A program made the position numbers and the translations under genes. The notes beneath the pieces were generated by a model. That model saw only the letters and a list, made by a program, of their open reading frames with translations, searched no databases and was not told where the DNA came from. From Pseudomonas migulae (lineage in GTDB: Bacteria; Pseudomonadota; Gammaproteobacteria; Pseudomonadales; Pseudomonadaceae), in assembly GCF_024169315.1 (NCBI RefSeq), contig NZ_JALJWR010000001.1, positions 5,878,501-5,942,500 of the forward strand: DNA of 64,000 nucleotides, read 5' to 3'. Of this stretch, positions 42,394 to 53,313 are shown piece by piece. Numbering within the stretch: position 1 is the first letter of the stretch; each line of letters opens with the position of its first letter.

Positions 42394-43584
42394 ATGGCTC
42401 ACGCACCTCAGATCAAAATCCCCGCCACCTACATGCGTGGCGGCACCAGCAAAGGCGTGTTCTTCAGCCTGAAAGACCTGCCCGAAGCGGCACAGATTCC
42501 CGGCCCGGCGCGCGACGCCTTGTTGTTGCGGGTGATCGGCAGCCCCGACCCGTACGACAAGCAGATCGACGGCATGGGCGGCGCGACTTCCAGCACGAGC
42601 AAAACCGTGATCCTGTCGAAAAGCCTCAAGGCCGATCACGACGTCGATTACCTGTTCGGTCAGGTCTCCATCGACAAGCCATTCGTGGACTGGAGCGGCA
42701 ACTGCGGCAACCTGTCGGCGGCGGTCGGTTCGTTCGCCATCAGCAACGGCCTGGTCGACGCCAGCCGTCTTCCGCACAACGGTGTGGCGGTGGTGCGCGT
42801 GTGGCAGGCCAACATCGGCAAGACCATCATCGCCCACGTACCGATCACCAACGGTGAAGTGCAGGAAACCGGTGATTTCGAACTCGACGGCGTGACCTTT
42901 CCAGCGGCCGAAGTGCAGCTTGAATTCATGGACCCGGCGGCGGAAGAGGAGGGCGGTGGCGGTTCGATGTTTCCTACCGGGAATCTGGTGGACGACCTCG
43001 AAGTGCCTGGCGTCGGGACGTTCAAGGCGACCATGATCAATGCCGGTATTCCGACGATTTTCGTCAACGCCGAAGACATCGGCTACACCGGCACCGAGTT
43101 GCAGGGCGCGATCAATGGCGATCCGAAAGCGTTGCTGATGTTCGAAACCATTCGGGCTTACGGCGCGCTGCGCATGGGGCTGATTTCCAGTCTGGATGAA
43201 GCCGCGAAGCGTCAGCACACGCCCAAGGTTGCCTTTGTGGCCAAGCCTGCGGATTACGTCGCGTCGAGCGGTAAAGCGATTGCGGCGGGTGATGTCGATC
43301 TGTTGGTGCGGGCGTTGTCCATGGGTAAGTTGCACCACGCGATGATGGGCACCGCGGCGGTCGCTATCGGCACTGCTGCCGCCATTTCCGGCACGCTGGT
43401 CAACCTCGCGGCGGGCGGCATCGAGCGTAATGCGGTGCGTTTCGGCCATCCGTCGGGCACCTTGCGCGTCGGCGCCGAAGCGAGCCAGGTGAACGGCGAG
43501 TGGACCGTCAACAAAGCCGTCATGAGCCGCAGTGCGCGGGTGTTGATGGAAGGGTTTGTTCGCGTGCCGGGGGATTCTTTCTAA
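42394..43584 (+). CDS. prpF: AcnD-accessory protein / methylaconitate isomerase
   Basis: 396 residues from the ATG at 42394 (tgaaggag upstream); a start at 42337 would run through the acnD stop region and is rejected. PrpF-type signature TYMRGGTSKGVFF near the N-terminus, GGATSSTSKTVI, and a Lys near the active site; diaminopimelate-epimerase fold. It isomerises the methylaconitate made by AcnD so that aconitase can finish the step. Genetically tied to AcnD in the same operon. Confidence 0.92.
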   Translation: MAHAPQIKIPATYMRGGTSKGVFFSLKDLPEAAQIPGPARDALLLRVIGSPDPYDKQIDGMGGATSSTSKTVILSKSLKADHDVDYLFGQVSIDKPFVDWSGNCGNLSAAVGSFAISNGLVDASRLPHNGVAVVRVWQANIGKTIIAHVPITNGEVQETGDFELDGVTFPAAEVQLEFMDPAAEEEGGGGSMFPTGNLVDDLEVPGVGTFKATMINAGIPTIFVNAEDIGYTGTELQGAINGDPKALLMFETIRAYGALRMGLISSLDEAAKRQHTPKVAFVAKPADYVASSGKAIAAGDVDLLVRALSMGKLHHAMMGTAAVAIGTAAAISGTLVNLAAGGIERNAVRFGHPSGTLRVGAEASQVNGEWTVNKAVMSRSARVLMEGFVRVPGDSF

Positions 43585-43612
43585 ACCCGATCCAGAGATA
43601 AACACAAAACCC

Positions 43613-43701
43613 TGTGGGAGCGGGCTTGCCCGCGATGAGGCCATAACATTCAAGATCTTTGTTGCTGATACACCGCCATCGCGGGCAAGCCCGCTCCCAC
43701 A
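43613..43701. repeat. REP pair between prpF and prpD (cccgcgat type)
   Basis: tgtgggagcgggcttgcccg at 43613 with the inverted arm ending at 43701. The third REP pair inside the prp operon. Confidence 0.85.
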
Positions 43702-43797
43702 GTTGATTGCATTTCAATAACAAGAACGGCGTCACCCACTGAGATTGAGCCCTGAACCGAGGTCCCATCAACGAACCACTTCAAGAGTGAATCGAAC

Positions 43798-45282
43798 ATG
43801 AGCACCAACGTCGACCAGAATAACCGGCCCGACTACGACACGGTCCTGCAGGACATTGCCGATTACGTCCTCAACTTCAAGATCGAGTCCAGGGAAGCCC
43901 TGGACACCGCCCGCAACTGCCTGATCGACACCCTCGGCTGCGGCCTCCTGGCCCTGCGCTTTCCCGAATGCACCAAACACCTGGGCCCGATCGTCGAAGG
44001 CACCGTCGTCCCGTTCGGCGCCCGCGTGCCTGGCACCAGTTTCCGGCTCGACCCGGTCAAAGCCGCGTGGGACATCGGCTGCATCGTGCGCTGGCTCGAC
44101 TACAACGACACCTGGCTCGCCGCCGAATGGGGCCATCCGTCCGATAACCTCGGCGGCATTCTCGCGGTGGCCGACCACTTGTCGCAAAAGCGCCTGGCCA
44201 ATGGCGATGCACCGCTGACCGTTCGCGCCGTCCTTGAAGCGATGATCATGGCCCACGAGATTCAGGGCGTCATCGCGCTGGAAAACTCCTTCAACCGCGT
44301 AGGCCTCGATCACGTCATCCTGGTGAAAGTCGCCTCGACTGCCGTGACCGCCAAACTGATGGGCGCCAATCGCGAGCAGTTGCTGTCGGCGTTATCCCAT
44401 GCCTTTGCTGACGGGCAAGCGTTGCGCACCTATCGGCATGCGCCGAATGCCGGCTCACGCAAATCCTGGGCGGCGGGTGATGCGACCAGTCGAGGCGTGC
44501 GTCTGGCGGATATCGCGATGCGTGGCGAGATGGGCATTCCCGGCGTGCTGACCGCCCGGCAATGGGGGTTCTACGACGTGTTGTTCAGCCACACCAACAA
44601 CGACCTGGCGCTCAAGCCCGAAGACAAGCGAGCCTTCAGTTTTACCCGCTCCTATGGCAGCTACGTGATGGAAAACGTGCTGTTCAAGATCAGCTTCCCG
44701 GCCGAATTCCACGCGCAAACGGCCTGCGAAGCGGCGGTGACGTTGCATCCGCAAGTCAGGAATCGCCTGCACGAGATCGACAGAATCGTCATCACCACCC
44801 ACGAATCGGCGATCCGTATCATTTCCAAGGTCGGCCCGCTGGCCAATGCGGCGGACCGCGACCACTGCATCCAGTACATGACCGCCGTACCGCTGGCCTT
44901 CGGCAATCTGGTGGCCGAACAGTACGAAGACGACTTCCATGCGGCGCATCCGATCATCGATGTGCTGCGCGAGAAAATGGTCATCGTCGAAGACCCGCAA
45001 TACACCCGCGAATACCTGGAGGCCGACAAACGCTCCATTGCCAATGCGATACAGGTGTTTTTCAAGGACGGTTCAAGCACCGGGAAGGTGGTGGTCGAGT
45101 ACCCGATCGGCCATCGTCGGCGCCGTGCGGACGGGATTCCGCTGCTGGAGGACAAATTCAGGGCGAACCTGCTGACACGATTCACTGGTCAGCGTAGCGA
45201 GGAGATTTTTGCGTTGTGCAAGGATCAGGCAGCGCTTGAAGCGACGCCTGTTAATCGGTTTGTGGATTTGTTTGTGATCTAG
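43798..45282 (+). CDS. prpD: 2-Methylcitrate dehydratase
   Basis: 494 residues. MmgE/PrpD family: [19 protein letters not shown] with the WGHPSDN motif near residues 98-116, [19 protein letters not shown], and [20 protein letters not shown]. Iron-independent dehydration of 2-methylcitrate in the cytosol. It lies 213 bases after prpF with a REP pair between; probably still part of the operon, but a separate promoter cannot be excluded. Confidence 0.93.
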   Translation: MSTNVDQNNRPDYDTVLQDIADYVLNFKIESREALDTARNCLIDTLGCGLLALRFPECTKHLGPIVEGTVVPFGARVPGTSFRLDPVKAAWDIGCIVRWLDYNDTWLAAEWGHPSDNLGGILAVADHLSQKRLANGDAPLTVRAVLEAMIMAHEIQGVIALENSFNRVGLDHVILVKVASTAVTAKLMGANREQLLSALSHAFADGQALRTYRHAPNAGSRKSWAAGDATSRGVRLADIAMRGEMGIPGVLTARQWGFYDVLFSHTNNDLALKPEDKRAFSFTRSYGSYVMENVLFKISFPAEFHAQTACEAAVTLHPQVRNRLHEIDRIVITTHESAIRIISKVGPLANAADRDHCIQYMTAVPLAFGNLVAEQYEDDFHAAHPIIDVLREKMVIVEDPQYTREYLEADKRSIANAIQVFFKDGSSTGKVVVEYPIGHRRRRADGIPLLEDKFRANLLTRFTGQRSEEIFALCKDQAALEATPVNRFVDLFVI

Positions 45283-45300
45283 GAGACCGCGTTATCGTTC

Positions 45301-45384
45301 TTCGCGAGCAAGCCCGCTCTCACACTCGACCCTGTTTCTTCAGGCAGCACACGGTCAAATGTGGGAGCGGGCTTGCTCGCGAAG
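45301..45384. repeat. REP pair (ctcgcgaa type)
   Basis: ttcgcgagcaagcccgctct at 45301 (one mismatch in the core) and gtgggagcgggcttgctcgc ending at 45384, between convergent prpD and ppsR. Confidence 0.8.
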
Positions 45385-45407
45385 GCGTCCGAACAGGCGC
45401 TACAGAA

Positions 45408-46226
45408 CTACTTGAACCGCCGCTCGACACCTTTTTCCACAAGGATTTTCGCCGAGATTTCTTCCACCGAAAAATGCGTGGAATTGATGTGCGCAATGTT
45501 CTCGCGGCGAAACAGATTCTCCACCTCACGCACTTCAAACTCGCACTGTGCGTAGCTCGAATAGCGGCTGTTGGGTTTGCGCTCGTTGCGGATCGCGGTG
45601 AGGCGGTCCGGGTCGATGGTCAGGCCGAACAGCTTGTGCTGGTGGGCGCGCAGGGCGTTCGGCAGGGTCAGGCGTTCCATGTCGTCTTCGGTCAGCGGGT
45701 AGTTGGCCGCGCGGATACCGAATTGCATCGCCATGTACAGGCACGTCGGTGTCTTACCACAACGCGACACGCCCACTAGGATGAGATCGGCCTTGTCGTA
45801 ATAATGCGTACGCGCACCATCGTCGTTGTCGAGGGCGAAGTTCACCGCCTCGATGCGCTCCATGTAATTGGAGTTGCCGCCGATCGAGTGAGACTTGCCG
45901 ACGGTGTAGGAAGAATGCTCGGTCAGTTCCTGTTCAAGCGGTGCCAGGAAGGTCGAGAAAATGTCGATCATGAAACCATTGGACGTTGCGAGGATCTCAC
46001 GAATGTCCTGATTGACGATGGTGTCGAAGATAATCGGCCGGAAGCCGTCGGTTTCGGCGGCTTTGTTGATTTGTTGTACCATGGCCCGCGCTTTATCCAC
46101 GTTGTCGATGTACGGCCGCGTGAATTTGCTGAAGGTAATGTTTTCGAACTGCGCCAGGAGGCTTTGACCCAGGGTTTCGGCTGTGATGCCGGTGCCATCG
46201 GAGATAAAGAAAGCAGATCGTTTCAT
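45408..46226 (-). CDS. ppsR: PEP synthase regulatory protein (bifunctional kinase/phosphorylase)
   Basis: 272 residues from the ATG at 46226; an upstream codon at 46232 is possible. DUF299 family: [20 protein letters not shown] at the N-terminus and the P-loop-like [15 protein letters not shown]. It inactivates PEP synthase by ADP-dependent phosphorylation and restores it by phosphate-dependent phosphorylysis. Divergent from ppsA, its target, across a 174-base gap, so expression of both is probably set from the same region. Confidence 0.93.
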   Translation of the reverse strand: MKRSAFFISDGTGITAETLGQSLLAQFENITFSKFTRPYIDNVDKARAMVQQINKAAETDGFRPIIFDTIVNQDIREILATSNGFMIDIFSTFLAPLEQELTEHSSYTVGKSHSIGGNSNYMERIEAVNFALDNDDGARTHYYDKADLILVGVSRCGKTPTCLYMAMQFGIRAANYPLTEDDMERLTLPNALRAHQHKLFGLTIDPDRLTAIRNERKPNSRYSSYAQCEFEVREVENLFRRENIAHINSTHFSVEEISAKILVEKGVERRFK

Positions 46227-46400
46227 TTGCACCTTGGGCCTTAAGCTAGTAACGAATCTTGGATATGATAGGCGCGATTTGCCGGCCGCCCTTGGCCCGC
46301 ATTCTCACTTATTTTCCAGGTCCAGGCCATACAGCTGGCAAATGCTCCCTCGGAGCGCCGGCTTCTGAGCTTTTCCAACACAGTTAGTGGAGAGATCACC

Positions 46401-48776
46401 TTGGTAGAGTACGTAGTTTCCCTCGATAAGCTCGGCGTCCATGATGTAGAGCACGTAGGGGGCAAGAACGCATCCCTGGGCGAGATGATCAGTAACCTTG
46501 CAGGTGCCGGTGTATCGGTGCCCGGTGGCTTCGCCACGACAGCTCAGGCTTATCGTGATTTTCTGGAACTGAGCGGCCTGAACGATCAGATCCACGCCGC
46601 CCTCGACGCCCTGGACGTCGATGATGTCAACGCCCTGGCCAAGACCGGCGCCCAGATCCGTCAATGGATCATGGAAGCCGAATTCCCCGAGAAGCTCAAC
46701 GCCGAGATCCGCACCGCGTTCGCCACGCTGTCGGCCGGCAACCCTGACATGGCCGTGGCCGTGCGCTCTTCCGCTACCGCCGAAGACCTGCCGGACGCTT
46801 CCTTCGCCGGTCAGCAGGAAACTTTCCTGAACATCCGTGGTGTCGAAAACGTCATTCGCGCCGCCAAAGAGGTGTTCGCTTCGCTGTTCAACGACCGCGC
46901 CATTTCCTACCGCGTGCACCAGGGCTTCGATCACAAGCTGGTAGCCCTGTCGGCTGGCGTGCAGCGCATGGTCCGCTCCGAAACCGGCACCGCCGGCGTG
47001 ATGTTCACCCTCGATACCGAATCGGGCTTCCGTGACGTGGTGTTCATCACCGGCGCCTACGGCCTGGGTGAAACCGTCGTACAAGGCGCGGTGAACCCGG
47101 ACGAATTCTACGTCCACAAACAAACCCTCGAAGCCGGCCGTCCGGCGATCCTGCGCCGTAACCTGGGCAGCAAAGCCATCAAGATGATCTACGGCGAAGT
47201 CGCCACGGCCGGCAAGTCGGTCAAGACCATCGACGTCGACAAGGCTGATCGCGCACGTTTCTGCCTCAGCGACGCCGAAGTCAGCGAGCTGGCCAAACAA
47301 GCGATGATCATCGAGAAGCACTACAAGTGCCCGATGGACATCGAATGGGCCAAAGACGGTGACGACGGCAAGCTCTACATTGTTCAGGCCCGTCCTGAAA
47401 CCGTGAAGAGCCGCACCCAGGCCAACGTCATGGAGCGTTACCTGTTGAAAGAAACCGGCACCGTGCTGGTTGAAGGTCGCGCCATCGGCCAGCGCATCGG
47501 CGCCGGCAAGGTGCGCATCATCAAGGACGTGTCCGAGATGGACAAAGTCCAGCCAGGCGACGTGCTGGTCTCCGACATGACCGACCCGGACTGGGAACCG
47601 GTCATGAAGCGCGCCAGCGCCATCGTCACCAACCGTGGCGGCCGTACCTGCCACGCAGCGATCATCGCTCGCGAACTGGGCATCCCGGCCGTGGTCGGTT
47701 GCGGCAACGCCACCCAGCTGTTGAAAGACGGCCAGGGCGTCACCGTTTCCTGCGCTGAAGGCGACACCGGTTACATCTTCGAAGGCGAACTGGGCTTCGA
47801 CATCAAGAAAAACTCCGTCGATGCCATGCCCGACCTGCCGTTCAAGATCATGATGAACGTCGGCAACCCGGACCGCGCGTTCGACTTCGCGCAGCTGCCG
47901 AACGCCGGTGTTGGCCTGGCCCGCCTGGAGTTCATCATCAACCGTATGATCGGTGTGCACCCGAAAGCGCTGTTGAACTACGACGGCCTGCCGCAGGACA
48001 TCAAGGACAGCGTCGACAAGCGCATCGCCGGTTACGACGATCCGGTTGGCTTCTACGTCGACAAACTGGTTGAAGGCATCAGCACCCTGGCCGCTGCGTT
48101 CACTCCGAAAAAGGTCATCGTGCGTCTGTCGGACTTCAAGTCCAACGAATACGCGAACCTGATCGGCGGCAAGCTCTACGAGCCGGAAGAAGAAAACCCG
48201 ATGCTGGGCTTCCGTGGCGCTTCGCGTTACATCAGTGAATCGTTCCGTGACTGCTTCGAGCTCGAATGCCGCGCGCTGAAACGCGTGCGCAACGAGATGG
48301 GCCTGACCAACGTTGAAATCATGGTGCCGTTCGTCCGTACCCTGGGCGAAGCGAGCCAGGTGATCGATCTGCTGGCCGAAAACGGCCTGGCCCGCGGCGA
48401 GAACGGTCTGCGCATCATCATGATGTGCGAACTGCCGTCCAACGCGATTCTGGCGGAAGAATTCCTCGAGTTCTTCGACGGCTTCTCCATCGGCTCCAAC
48501 GACCTGACTCAGCTGACGCTGGGCCTGGACCGTGACTCCGGGATCATCGCCCACCTGTTCGACGAGCGTAATCCGGCGGTCAAGAAGCTGCTGGCGAACG
48601 CCATTGCCGCGTGCAACAAGGCCGGCAAGTACATCGGCATTTGCGGTCAGGGCCCTTCGGACCACCCAGACCTAGCCAAATGGCTGATGGAGCAGGGCAT
48701 CGAAAGCGTTTCGTTGAACCCCGATTCCGTACTGGAAACCTGGTTCTTCCTGGCGGAAGGTCAAGCGGCAGTTTGA
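46401..48776 (+). CDS. ppsA: Phosphoenolpyruvate synthase
   Basis: 791 residues from a TTG with ggagag upstream. Makes PEP from pyruvate and ATP for gluconeogenesis, a fitting partner for pyruvate made by the methylcitrate cycle next door. N-terminal ATP domain [17 protein letters not shown], central phosphohistidine [15 protein letters not shown] and C-terminal PEP/pyruvate barrel with the [17 protein letters not shown] motif and CGQGPS near the end. Complete, unlike the barrel-less homologue at 10356. Confidence 0.95.
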   Translation: MVEYVVSLDKLGVHDVEHVGGKNASLGEMISNLAGAGVSVPGGFATTAQAYRDFLELSGLNDQIHAALDALDVDDVNALAKTGAQIRQWIMEAEFPEKLNAEIRTAFATLSAGNPDMAVAVRSSATAEDLPDASFAGQQETFLNIRGVENVIRAAKEVFASLFNDRAISYRVHQGFDHKLVALSAGVQRMVRSETGTAGVMFTLDTESGFRDVVFITGAYGLGETVVQGAVNPDEFYVHKQTLEAGRPAILRRNLGSKAIKMIYGEVATAGKSVKTIDVDKADRARFCLSDAEVSELAKQAMIIEKHYKCPMDIEWAKDGDDGKLYIVQARPETVKSRTQANVMERYLLKETGTVLVEGRAIGQRIGAGKVRIIKDVSEMDKVQPGDVLVSDMTDPDWEPVMKRASAIVTNRGGRTCHAAIIARELGIPAVVGCGNATQLLKDGQGVTVSCAEGDTGYIFEGELGFDIKKNSVDAMPDLPFKIMMNVGNPDRAFDFAQLPNAGVGLARLEFIINRMIGVHPKALLNYDGLPQDIKDSVDKRIAGYDDPVGFYVDKLVEGISTLAAAFTPKKVIVRLSDFKSNEYANLIGGKLYEPEEENPMLGFRGASRYISESFRDCFELECRALKRVRNEMGLTNVEIMVPFVRTLGEASQVIDLLAENGLARGENGLRIIMMCELPSNAILAEEFLEFFDGFSIGSNDLTQLTLGLDRDSGIIAHLFDERNPAVKKLLANAIAACNKAGKYIGICGQGPSDHPDLAKWLMEQGIESVSLNPDSVLETWFFLAEGQAAV

Positions 48777-48789
48777 TGGTGTGAGAGAA

Positions 48790-48860
48790 AGGGCCGATCA
48801 CTGATCGGCCCTTTTAGAGATTCAAGTAGGGCGAGCGCCTCCGGATGCCGCCCTTTTTTG
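48790..48860 (+). terminator. Tandem terminators after ppsA
   Basis: First hairpin agggccgatca / tgatcggccct (48790-48811) with four Ts; second hairpin agggcg / cgccct (48828-48854) with six Ts. Confidence 0.85.
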
Positions 48861-48872
48861 TGCAAGAGCATT

Positions 48873-49862
48873 ATGCAAAGCAGCAGCAACCTATTTCCTG
48901 TCGCCCTGATCAGCGCCGAGCGGCGCGGCGATCTGAGCGAAGACGTTTATCGTTTGAAACCCGGCAACAGTCCTGATGGCACTGTGGAGTTGGCCGTGAC
49001 CCGTTTGGGCATGGCGGATAAACCCGCACACGGCGGCGTGCCGGTGATTCTGTTGCACGGCAGTTTTTCCAACCGGCGCTTCTGGTTTTCTCCAAAGGGC
49101 CTGGGGCTCGGGGCTTACCTGACACGCCTGGGATTCGATGTGTGGATTCCGGAAATGCGCGGTCACGGCCTCTCCCAGCGCAACCAGAACTACCGCAAGA
49201 ACCGCGTCGCCGACTACGCTCGTTACGATCTGCCGGCCATCGGCGCGTTCGTGCGGGAGCAGAGCGGCCAGGTCCCGCACTGGATCGGCCACTCGCTGGG
49301 CGGGATTACCCTGGCGGCGGCGCTGGGAGGCGAGTACATCGGCGAACCGGTGGTGGCCTCTGCCGCGTTCTTCGGCACGCAAGTCAGCCGTACCTACTGG
49401 CCGTTGAAGATTCCGCCGGTCGAGTGGAGCGGGCGCTTCATTCTCAAGCGTTTCGCCCAACTCTCCGGTTCACGCCTCAAGCGCGGCCCGGAGGACGAGC
49501 CGATTGGCCTGGCCCTGGAAAGCATGCGCTGGTACGGGTTGTTCGGGCGCTTTGGCGATGCCGACAAGGACTGGTGGGGCGGATTGGCCGAAGTCCGGTT
49601 GCCGGTACTGGCGGTGAGTGCGGCGGGCGACCATCAGGATCCCGCGTGGGCCTGTCGCAAGTTGTTTGACCAGGTTGGCTCCGAGCACAAGCAATTCATC
49701 AACCTCGGTCGCGAGCAGGGCTTTGCCGACAACTTCGGTCACGTGGAAATGCTCGTCAGCAAGGCGGCGCAGACTGAAGTCTGGCCGTTGGTGGCGCGCT
49801 GGTTGGCCGACCAGCACACGCCGTTGTCGGGAGACAAGCCGGATTTAGCCGCGGCAGTCTGA
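48873..49862 (+). CDS. Alpha/beta hydrolase
   Basis: 329 residues from the ATG at 48873; the frame is open 15 bases further. LLHGSFSNRRFWF (oxyanion HG), nucleophile elbow WIGHSLGGI with Ser near residue 139, and a late FGHVEMLV with the catalytic His. Homologues sit between ppsA and rraA in Pseudomonas (the PA1771 position). Probably a cytosolic esterase or lipase-like enzyme; substrate unknown. Confidence 0.82.
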   Translation: MQSSSNLFPVALISAERRGDLSEDVYRLKPGNSPDGTVELAVTRLGMADKPAHGGVPVILLHGSFSNRRFWFSPKGLGLGAYLTRLGFDVWIPEMRGHGLSQRNQNYRKNRVADYARYDLPAIGAFVREQSGQVPHWIGHSLGGITLAAALGGEYIGEPVVASAAFFGTQVSRTYWPLKIPPVEWSGRFILKRFAQLSGSRLKRGPEDEPIGLALESMRWYGLFGRFGDADKDWWGGLAEVRLPVLAVSAAGDHQDPAWACRKLFDQVGSEHKQFINLGREQGFADNFGHVEMLVSKAAQTEVWPLVARWLADQHTPLSGDKPDLAAAV

Positions 49863-49983
49863 GCCTGATGCTCTATCAAGGGCATTTCGCTCTGATCGGC
49901 TTGCGGCTAAGATATGACGCATCACGCTTTTCCGGTCACTTTGCGACATCCTCGATTGTCTTCCTCTTTACAGGAGTTTCTCG

Positions 49984-50475
49984 ATGAACCATTACATCAC
50001 GCCTGACCTGTGCGACGCCTATCCAGAGCTGGTGCAGGTGCTGGAACCGATGTTCAGCAATTTCGGCGGCCGTGATTCCTTCGGTGGCGAAATCGTGACC
50101 ATCAAGTGCTTCGAAGACAACTCGCGGGTCAAGGAGCAGGTCGAGCTCAAGGGGAATGGCAAGGTGCTGGTGGTCGACGGTGGCGGTTCCCTGCGTCATG
50201 CGTTGCTGGGTGACATGCTGGCCGAGAAAGCCGCGAACAACGGTTGGGAAGGGCTGGTGATCTACGGTTGCATCCGCGACGTGGATATCATCGCGCAGAC
50301 CGACCTGGGTGTTCAGGCTTTGGCCAGCCACCCGAGGAAATCCGACCGGCGCGGGCTTGGCGACCTCAACGTTCCGGTAACTTTTGCTGGCGTGACGTTC
50401 CGTCCAGGCGAATACATCTATGCGGACAACAACGGCGTGATCATCTCGCCAAGCCCGCTGAAAATGCCTGAATAA
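49984..50475 (+). CDS. rraA: RraA-family protein (RNase E regulator / 4-hydroxy-4-methyl-2-oxoglutarate aldolase fold)
   Basis: 163 residues; taggagtttctcgATG-like ribosome site (acaggag). Typical RraA pieces: [39 protein letters not shown] and [14 protein letters not shown]. In E. coli RraA binds RNase E and slows RNA decay; some relatives are aldolases. The conserved neighbourhood and length support RraA. Confidence 0.9.
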   Translation: MNHYITPDLCDAYPELVQVLEPMFSNFGGRDSFGGEIVTIKCFEDNSRVKEQVELKGNGKVLVVDGGGSLRHALLGDMLAEKAANNGWEGLVIYGCIRDVDIIAQTDLGVQALASHPRKSDRRGLGDLNVPVTFAGVTFRPGEYIYADNNGVIISPSPLKMPE

Positions 50476-50501
50476 GTGTTGAGCCAAGCAAAGGGGTGAG
50501 G

Positions 50502-51497
50502 ATGTTCGAGGAAGAAAACGCGCAGTGGGGGCTGGTGCATGCCCTGGTGCTGGATGGTAAAGGCGGTGCGCGTTCGATAGCCCGGACAGAACTTGATGAC
50601 TTGCAGCTGCAGGCCCATGAAAGCCTGTGGCTGCACTGGGATCGCAGTCACCCGCAAACCCAGACCTGGCTGCGTAAATCCAGCGGCTTGAATGAATTCA
50701 GCTGCGATCTGTTGCTGGAAGAAAACACCCGTCCGCGTCTCTTACAGCTTTCCGACAGCGGACTGCTGCTATTTTTACGCGGGGTCAATCTGAATCCGGG
50801 TGCCGAACCGGAAGACATGGTCTCGGTGCGGATCTTCGCTTCGGCACAGCGGGTGATTTCCCTGCGTCTGCGCCCGTTGCGCGCCACTGATGAGTTGCTG
50901 GTGCAGCTCGCCGAAGGCAAAGGACCGAAAACCGCCTCCGAACTCATCCTTTATATGGCTCAGTACCTCACCAACAAGGTGCAGGATCTGGTCAGTTGCC
51001 TCTCGGAAGTGGTCGATGAGGAAGAAGAGAAACTGGATACCGACGAACGGTATACACCCGAACATGACTCCATTTTGCAGATCCGTCGAAGGGCGGCGGC
51101 GCTGAAACGTTTCCTGGCACCGCAGCGGGATATTTTCGGTCAGCTGACGCGGATAAAATTGCCCTGGTTTGTCGAAGATGATGGTGATTACTGGAACGAA
51201 TTGAACAACAGCCTGACCCGCTATCTCGAGGAGCTGGAATTGACCCGGGAGCGTGTGGGGCTGGTCCTGGAGGCTGAAGACCGGCGTTTGAGCGTGCGCA
51301 TGAACCGCACGATGTACCGCTTCGGAATCATCACCGGGATCTTTTTGCCGATGAGTTTTCTGGCCGGTCTTTTGGGTATCAACGTGGGCGGCATTCCGTT
51401 CTCTGCCAGCCCTTATGGCTTCCTGATTGCCTGCCTGATGATGGTTTCGGTGGCACTGGGGCAGTGGTGGTTATTCCGACGTTTGCGCTGGGTCTGA
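50502..51497 (+). CDS. cmaX: CorA/ZntB-family divalent-cation transporter CmaX
   Basis: 331 residues from the ATG at 50502. Large cytoplasmic N-terminal domain with long helices (VDEEEEKLDTDE acidic stretch) and two C-terminal membrane segments, with the pore loop GLLGINVGGIPF carrying the GxN signature (GIN). It is related to zinc transporter ZntB. It stands before crfX-cmpX-sigX-oprF exactly as cmaX does in P. aeruginosa. Ion not proven. Confidence 0.85.
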   Translation: MFEEENAQWGLVHALVLDGKGGARSIARTELDDLQLQAHESLWLHWDRSHPQTQTWLRKSSGLNEFSCDLLLEENTRPRLLQLSDSGLLLFLRGVNLNPGAEPEDMVSVRIFASAQRVISLRLRPLRATDELLVQLAEGKGPKTASELILYMAQYLTNKVQDLVSCLSEVVDEEEEKLDTDERYTPEHDSILQIRRRAAALKRFLAPQRDIFGQLTRIKLPWFVEDDGDYWNELNNSLTRYLEELELTRERVGLVLEAEDRRLSVRMNRTMYRFGIITGIFLPMSFLAGLLGINVGGIPFSASPYGFLIACLMMVSVALGQWWLFRRLRWV

Positions 51498-51560
51498 CGG
51501 TGAGCCATGTGACCCGTGCAAATCTGACCGCGTCTTTCACAGACATCACGAGAGGTGCGT

Positions 51561-51809
51561 ATGCACGATCCGTTTGAACAGTCTTTGCGCGACATGCTGA
51601 ACGCCTCGCCGTCCACCCGTGACGACGATGCATGCCTCGGCCGTGTCCTGAAAACCGCCAATCGCCAGGTCGGCGCCGGTGATCTGTTCAGCCTGCTGGG
51701 CCGCTGGTTGCCCGCGCTGATGATCGCCCTGAATAACGGATCGGCGCATGTTTCGCCGGTTTCCCGTCACCGTAAACCTACCGTTCGCACTGCTGATAAG
51801 GCTGATTGA
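51561..51809 (+). CDS. crfX: CrfX, small conserved protein
   Basis: 82 residues; ATG at 51561 behind gagaggt. Short helical protein (DPFEQSLRDMLNASPSTRDD, then LFSLLGRWLPALMIALNN) ending in a basic tail. No known enzyme motif. Identified by position between cmaX and cmpX and by length; the three are probably co-transcribed (2-base gap to cmpX). Confidence 0.8.
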   Translation: MHDPFEQSLRDMLNASPSTRDDDACLGRVLKTANRQVGAGDLFSLLGRWLPALMIALNNGSAHVSPVSRHRKPTVRTADKAD

Positions 51810-51811
51810 AT

Positions 51812-52636
51812 ATGGAACTTGATCTCTGGACTCAGAGCCTCGTCACTGCAATGACTGCGTTATGGACCAAGGTTGCGAATTTCATTCCGAACCTGTTCGG
51901 CGCACTGGTCGTGCTGCTGTTGGGTTTTGTCGTTGCGAAACTTTTGGATACTTTGCTGTCCAAGTTGCTCGCCAAGCTTGGCCTCGATCGCCTGATGGGT
52001 GGCACCGGTCTGACAAAATTGCTGTCCCGGGCCGGCCTGCAAGTGCCGATTTCGACGCTGATCGGCAAGATTGTGTATTGGTTCGTCCTGCTGATTTTTC
52101 TGGTTTCGGCCGCAGAATCCCTTGGACTTGAGCGAGTTTCAGCTACGCTGGACATGCTTGCGCTGTATTTACCGAAAGTTTTCGGTGCCGCGCTGGTGCT
52201 GCTGGTGGGTGTATTACTGGCGCAACTGGCCAATGGGCTGGTGCGTGGTGCAGCGGAGGGCGTCGGGCTGGATTACGCCGCCGGGCTGGGGCGAATCGCC
52301 CAGGGCCTGGTGATTATCATCAGTATTTCGGTGGCGATCAGCCAGTTGGAGGTCAAGACTGACCTGCTCAACCATGTGATCGTGATCGTATTGATTACCG
52401 TTGGTCTGGCGGTTGCGCTGGCCATGGGTTTGGGAAGCCGGGAAATTGCCGGTCAGATTCTTGCGGGAATCTATGTGCGTGAGTTGTATCAGGTTGGGCA
52501 ACAAGTGCGTGTTGGCGAGGTCGAAGGTCAGATCGAAGAGATCGGCACGGTTAAAACCACATTGCTGACCGATGAGGGTGAGCTAGTCTCTCTCTCCAAT
52601 CGGATTCTCCTGGAGCAGCATGTGAGTAGCCGCTAA
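51812..52636 (+). CDS. cmpX: CmpX, MscS-type mechanosensitive channel family
   Basis: 274 residues from the ATG at 51812. About four to five membrane segments: residues about 22-42 (LFGALVVLLLGFVVA), 84-105 (YWFVLLIFLVSAA), 120-145, 165-185 and 195-215. C-terminal REIAGQILAGIYVRELYQVG then VGEVEGQIEEIGTVKTTLLT is the MscS-like beta domain. Known in Pseudomonas as a cytoplasmic membrane protein affecting SigX activity. Followed by sigX with 86 bases between. Confidence 0.88.
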   Translation: MELDLWTQSLVTAMTALWTKVANFIPNLFGALVVLLLGFVVAKLLDTLLSKLLAKLGLDRLMGGTGLTKLLSRAGLQVPISTLIGKIVYWFVLLIFLVSAAESLGLERVSATLDMLALYLPKVFGAALVLLVGVLLAQLANGLVRGAAEGVGLDYAAGLGRIAQGLVIIISISVAISQLEVKTDLLNHVIVIVLITVGLAVALAMGLGSREIAGQILAGIYVRELYQVGQQVRVGEVEGQIEEIGTVKTTLLTDEGELVSLSNRILLEQHVSSR

Positions 52637-52722
52637 CCCGGCAAACCCTGCTAATGTATGCCGCCGCAAAATGCCCTGAGGGGCTGCGGCGGACATTGAC
52701 CTGACTGTCGGCCCGACTTGTT

Positions 52723-53313
52723 TTGAATAAAGCTCAAACGCTCTCCACGCGCTACGACCCCCGCGAGCTCTCTGATGAGGAGTTGGTCGCGCGCTCGCAT
52801 ACCGAGCTGTTTCACGTAACGCGCGCCTATGAAGAATTGATGCGGCGTTACCAACGAACATTATTTAACGTCTGTGCACGATATCTTGGGAACGATCGCG
52901 ATGCAGACGATGTCTGTCAGGAAGTGATGTTGAAGGTGTTGTATGGCTTGAAGAACTTCGAGGGGAAATCGAAGTTCAAGACATGGCTATATAGCATCAC
53001 GTACAACGAATGCATCACGCAGTATCGGAAAGAACGGCGAAAGCGTCGCTTGATGGATGCTTTGAGTCTTGACCCCCTCGAGGAAGCGTCTGAAGAAAAG
53101 GCGCCAAAACCCGAGGAGAAGGGCGGACTTGATCGCTGGCTGGTGTATGTGAATCCGATTGACCGTGAAATTCTGGTGCTACGATTTGTCGCAGAGCTGG
53201 AGTTTCAGGAGATCGCAGACATCATGCACATGGGTTTGAGTGCAACAAAAATGCGTTACAAACGCGCTCTAGACAAATTGCGTGAGAAATTTGCAGGCAT
53301 TGCTGAAACTTAG
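52723..53313 (+). CDS. sigX: ECF sigma factor SigX
   Basis: 196 residues from a TTG at 52723, the start also used by relatives as far as I recall (NKAQTLSTRYDPRELSDEEL). Sigma-70 region 2 (DADDVCQEVMLKVLYGLKNF) and region 4 (FQEIADIMHMGLSATKMRYK). Directs transcription of oprF and of membrane and fatty-acid genes in response to envelope stress. No anti-sigma factor gene is adjacent; CmpX is the known neighbour. Confidence 0.95.
   Translation: MNKAQTLSTRYDPRELSDEELVARSHTELFHVTRAYEELMRRYQRTLFNVCARYLGNDRDADDVCQEVMLKVLYGLKNFEGKSKFKTWLYSITYNECITQYRKERRKRRLMDALSLDPLEEASEEKAPKPEEKGGLDRWLVYVNPIDREILVLRFVAELEFQEIADIMHMGLSATKMRYKRALDKLREKFAGIAET

Noticed and set aside
39696..42395. 899-codon open frame antisense to acnD
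   Set aside because: Mirror of the high-GC codon pattern of acnD; composition rich in Arg, His, Gly and Val with no recognisable domain.
46305..48665. 786-codon open frame antisense to ppsA
   Set aside because: Same antisense artefact; ppsA is complete and conserved on the other strand.
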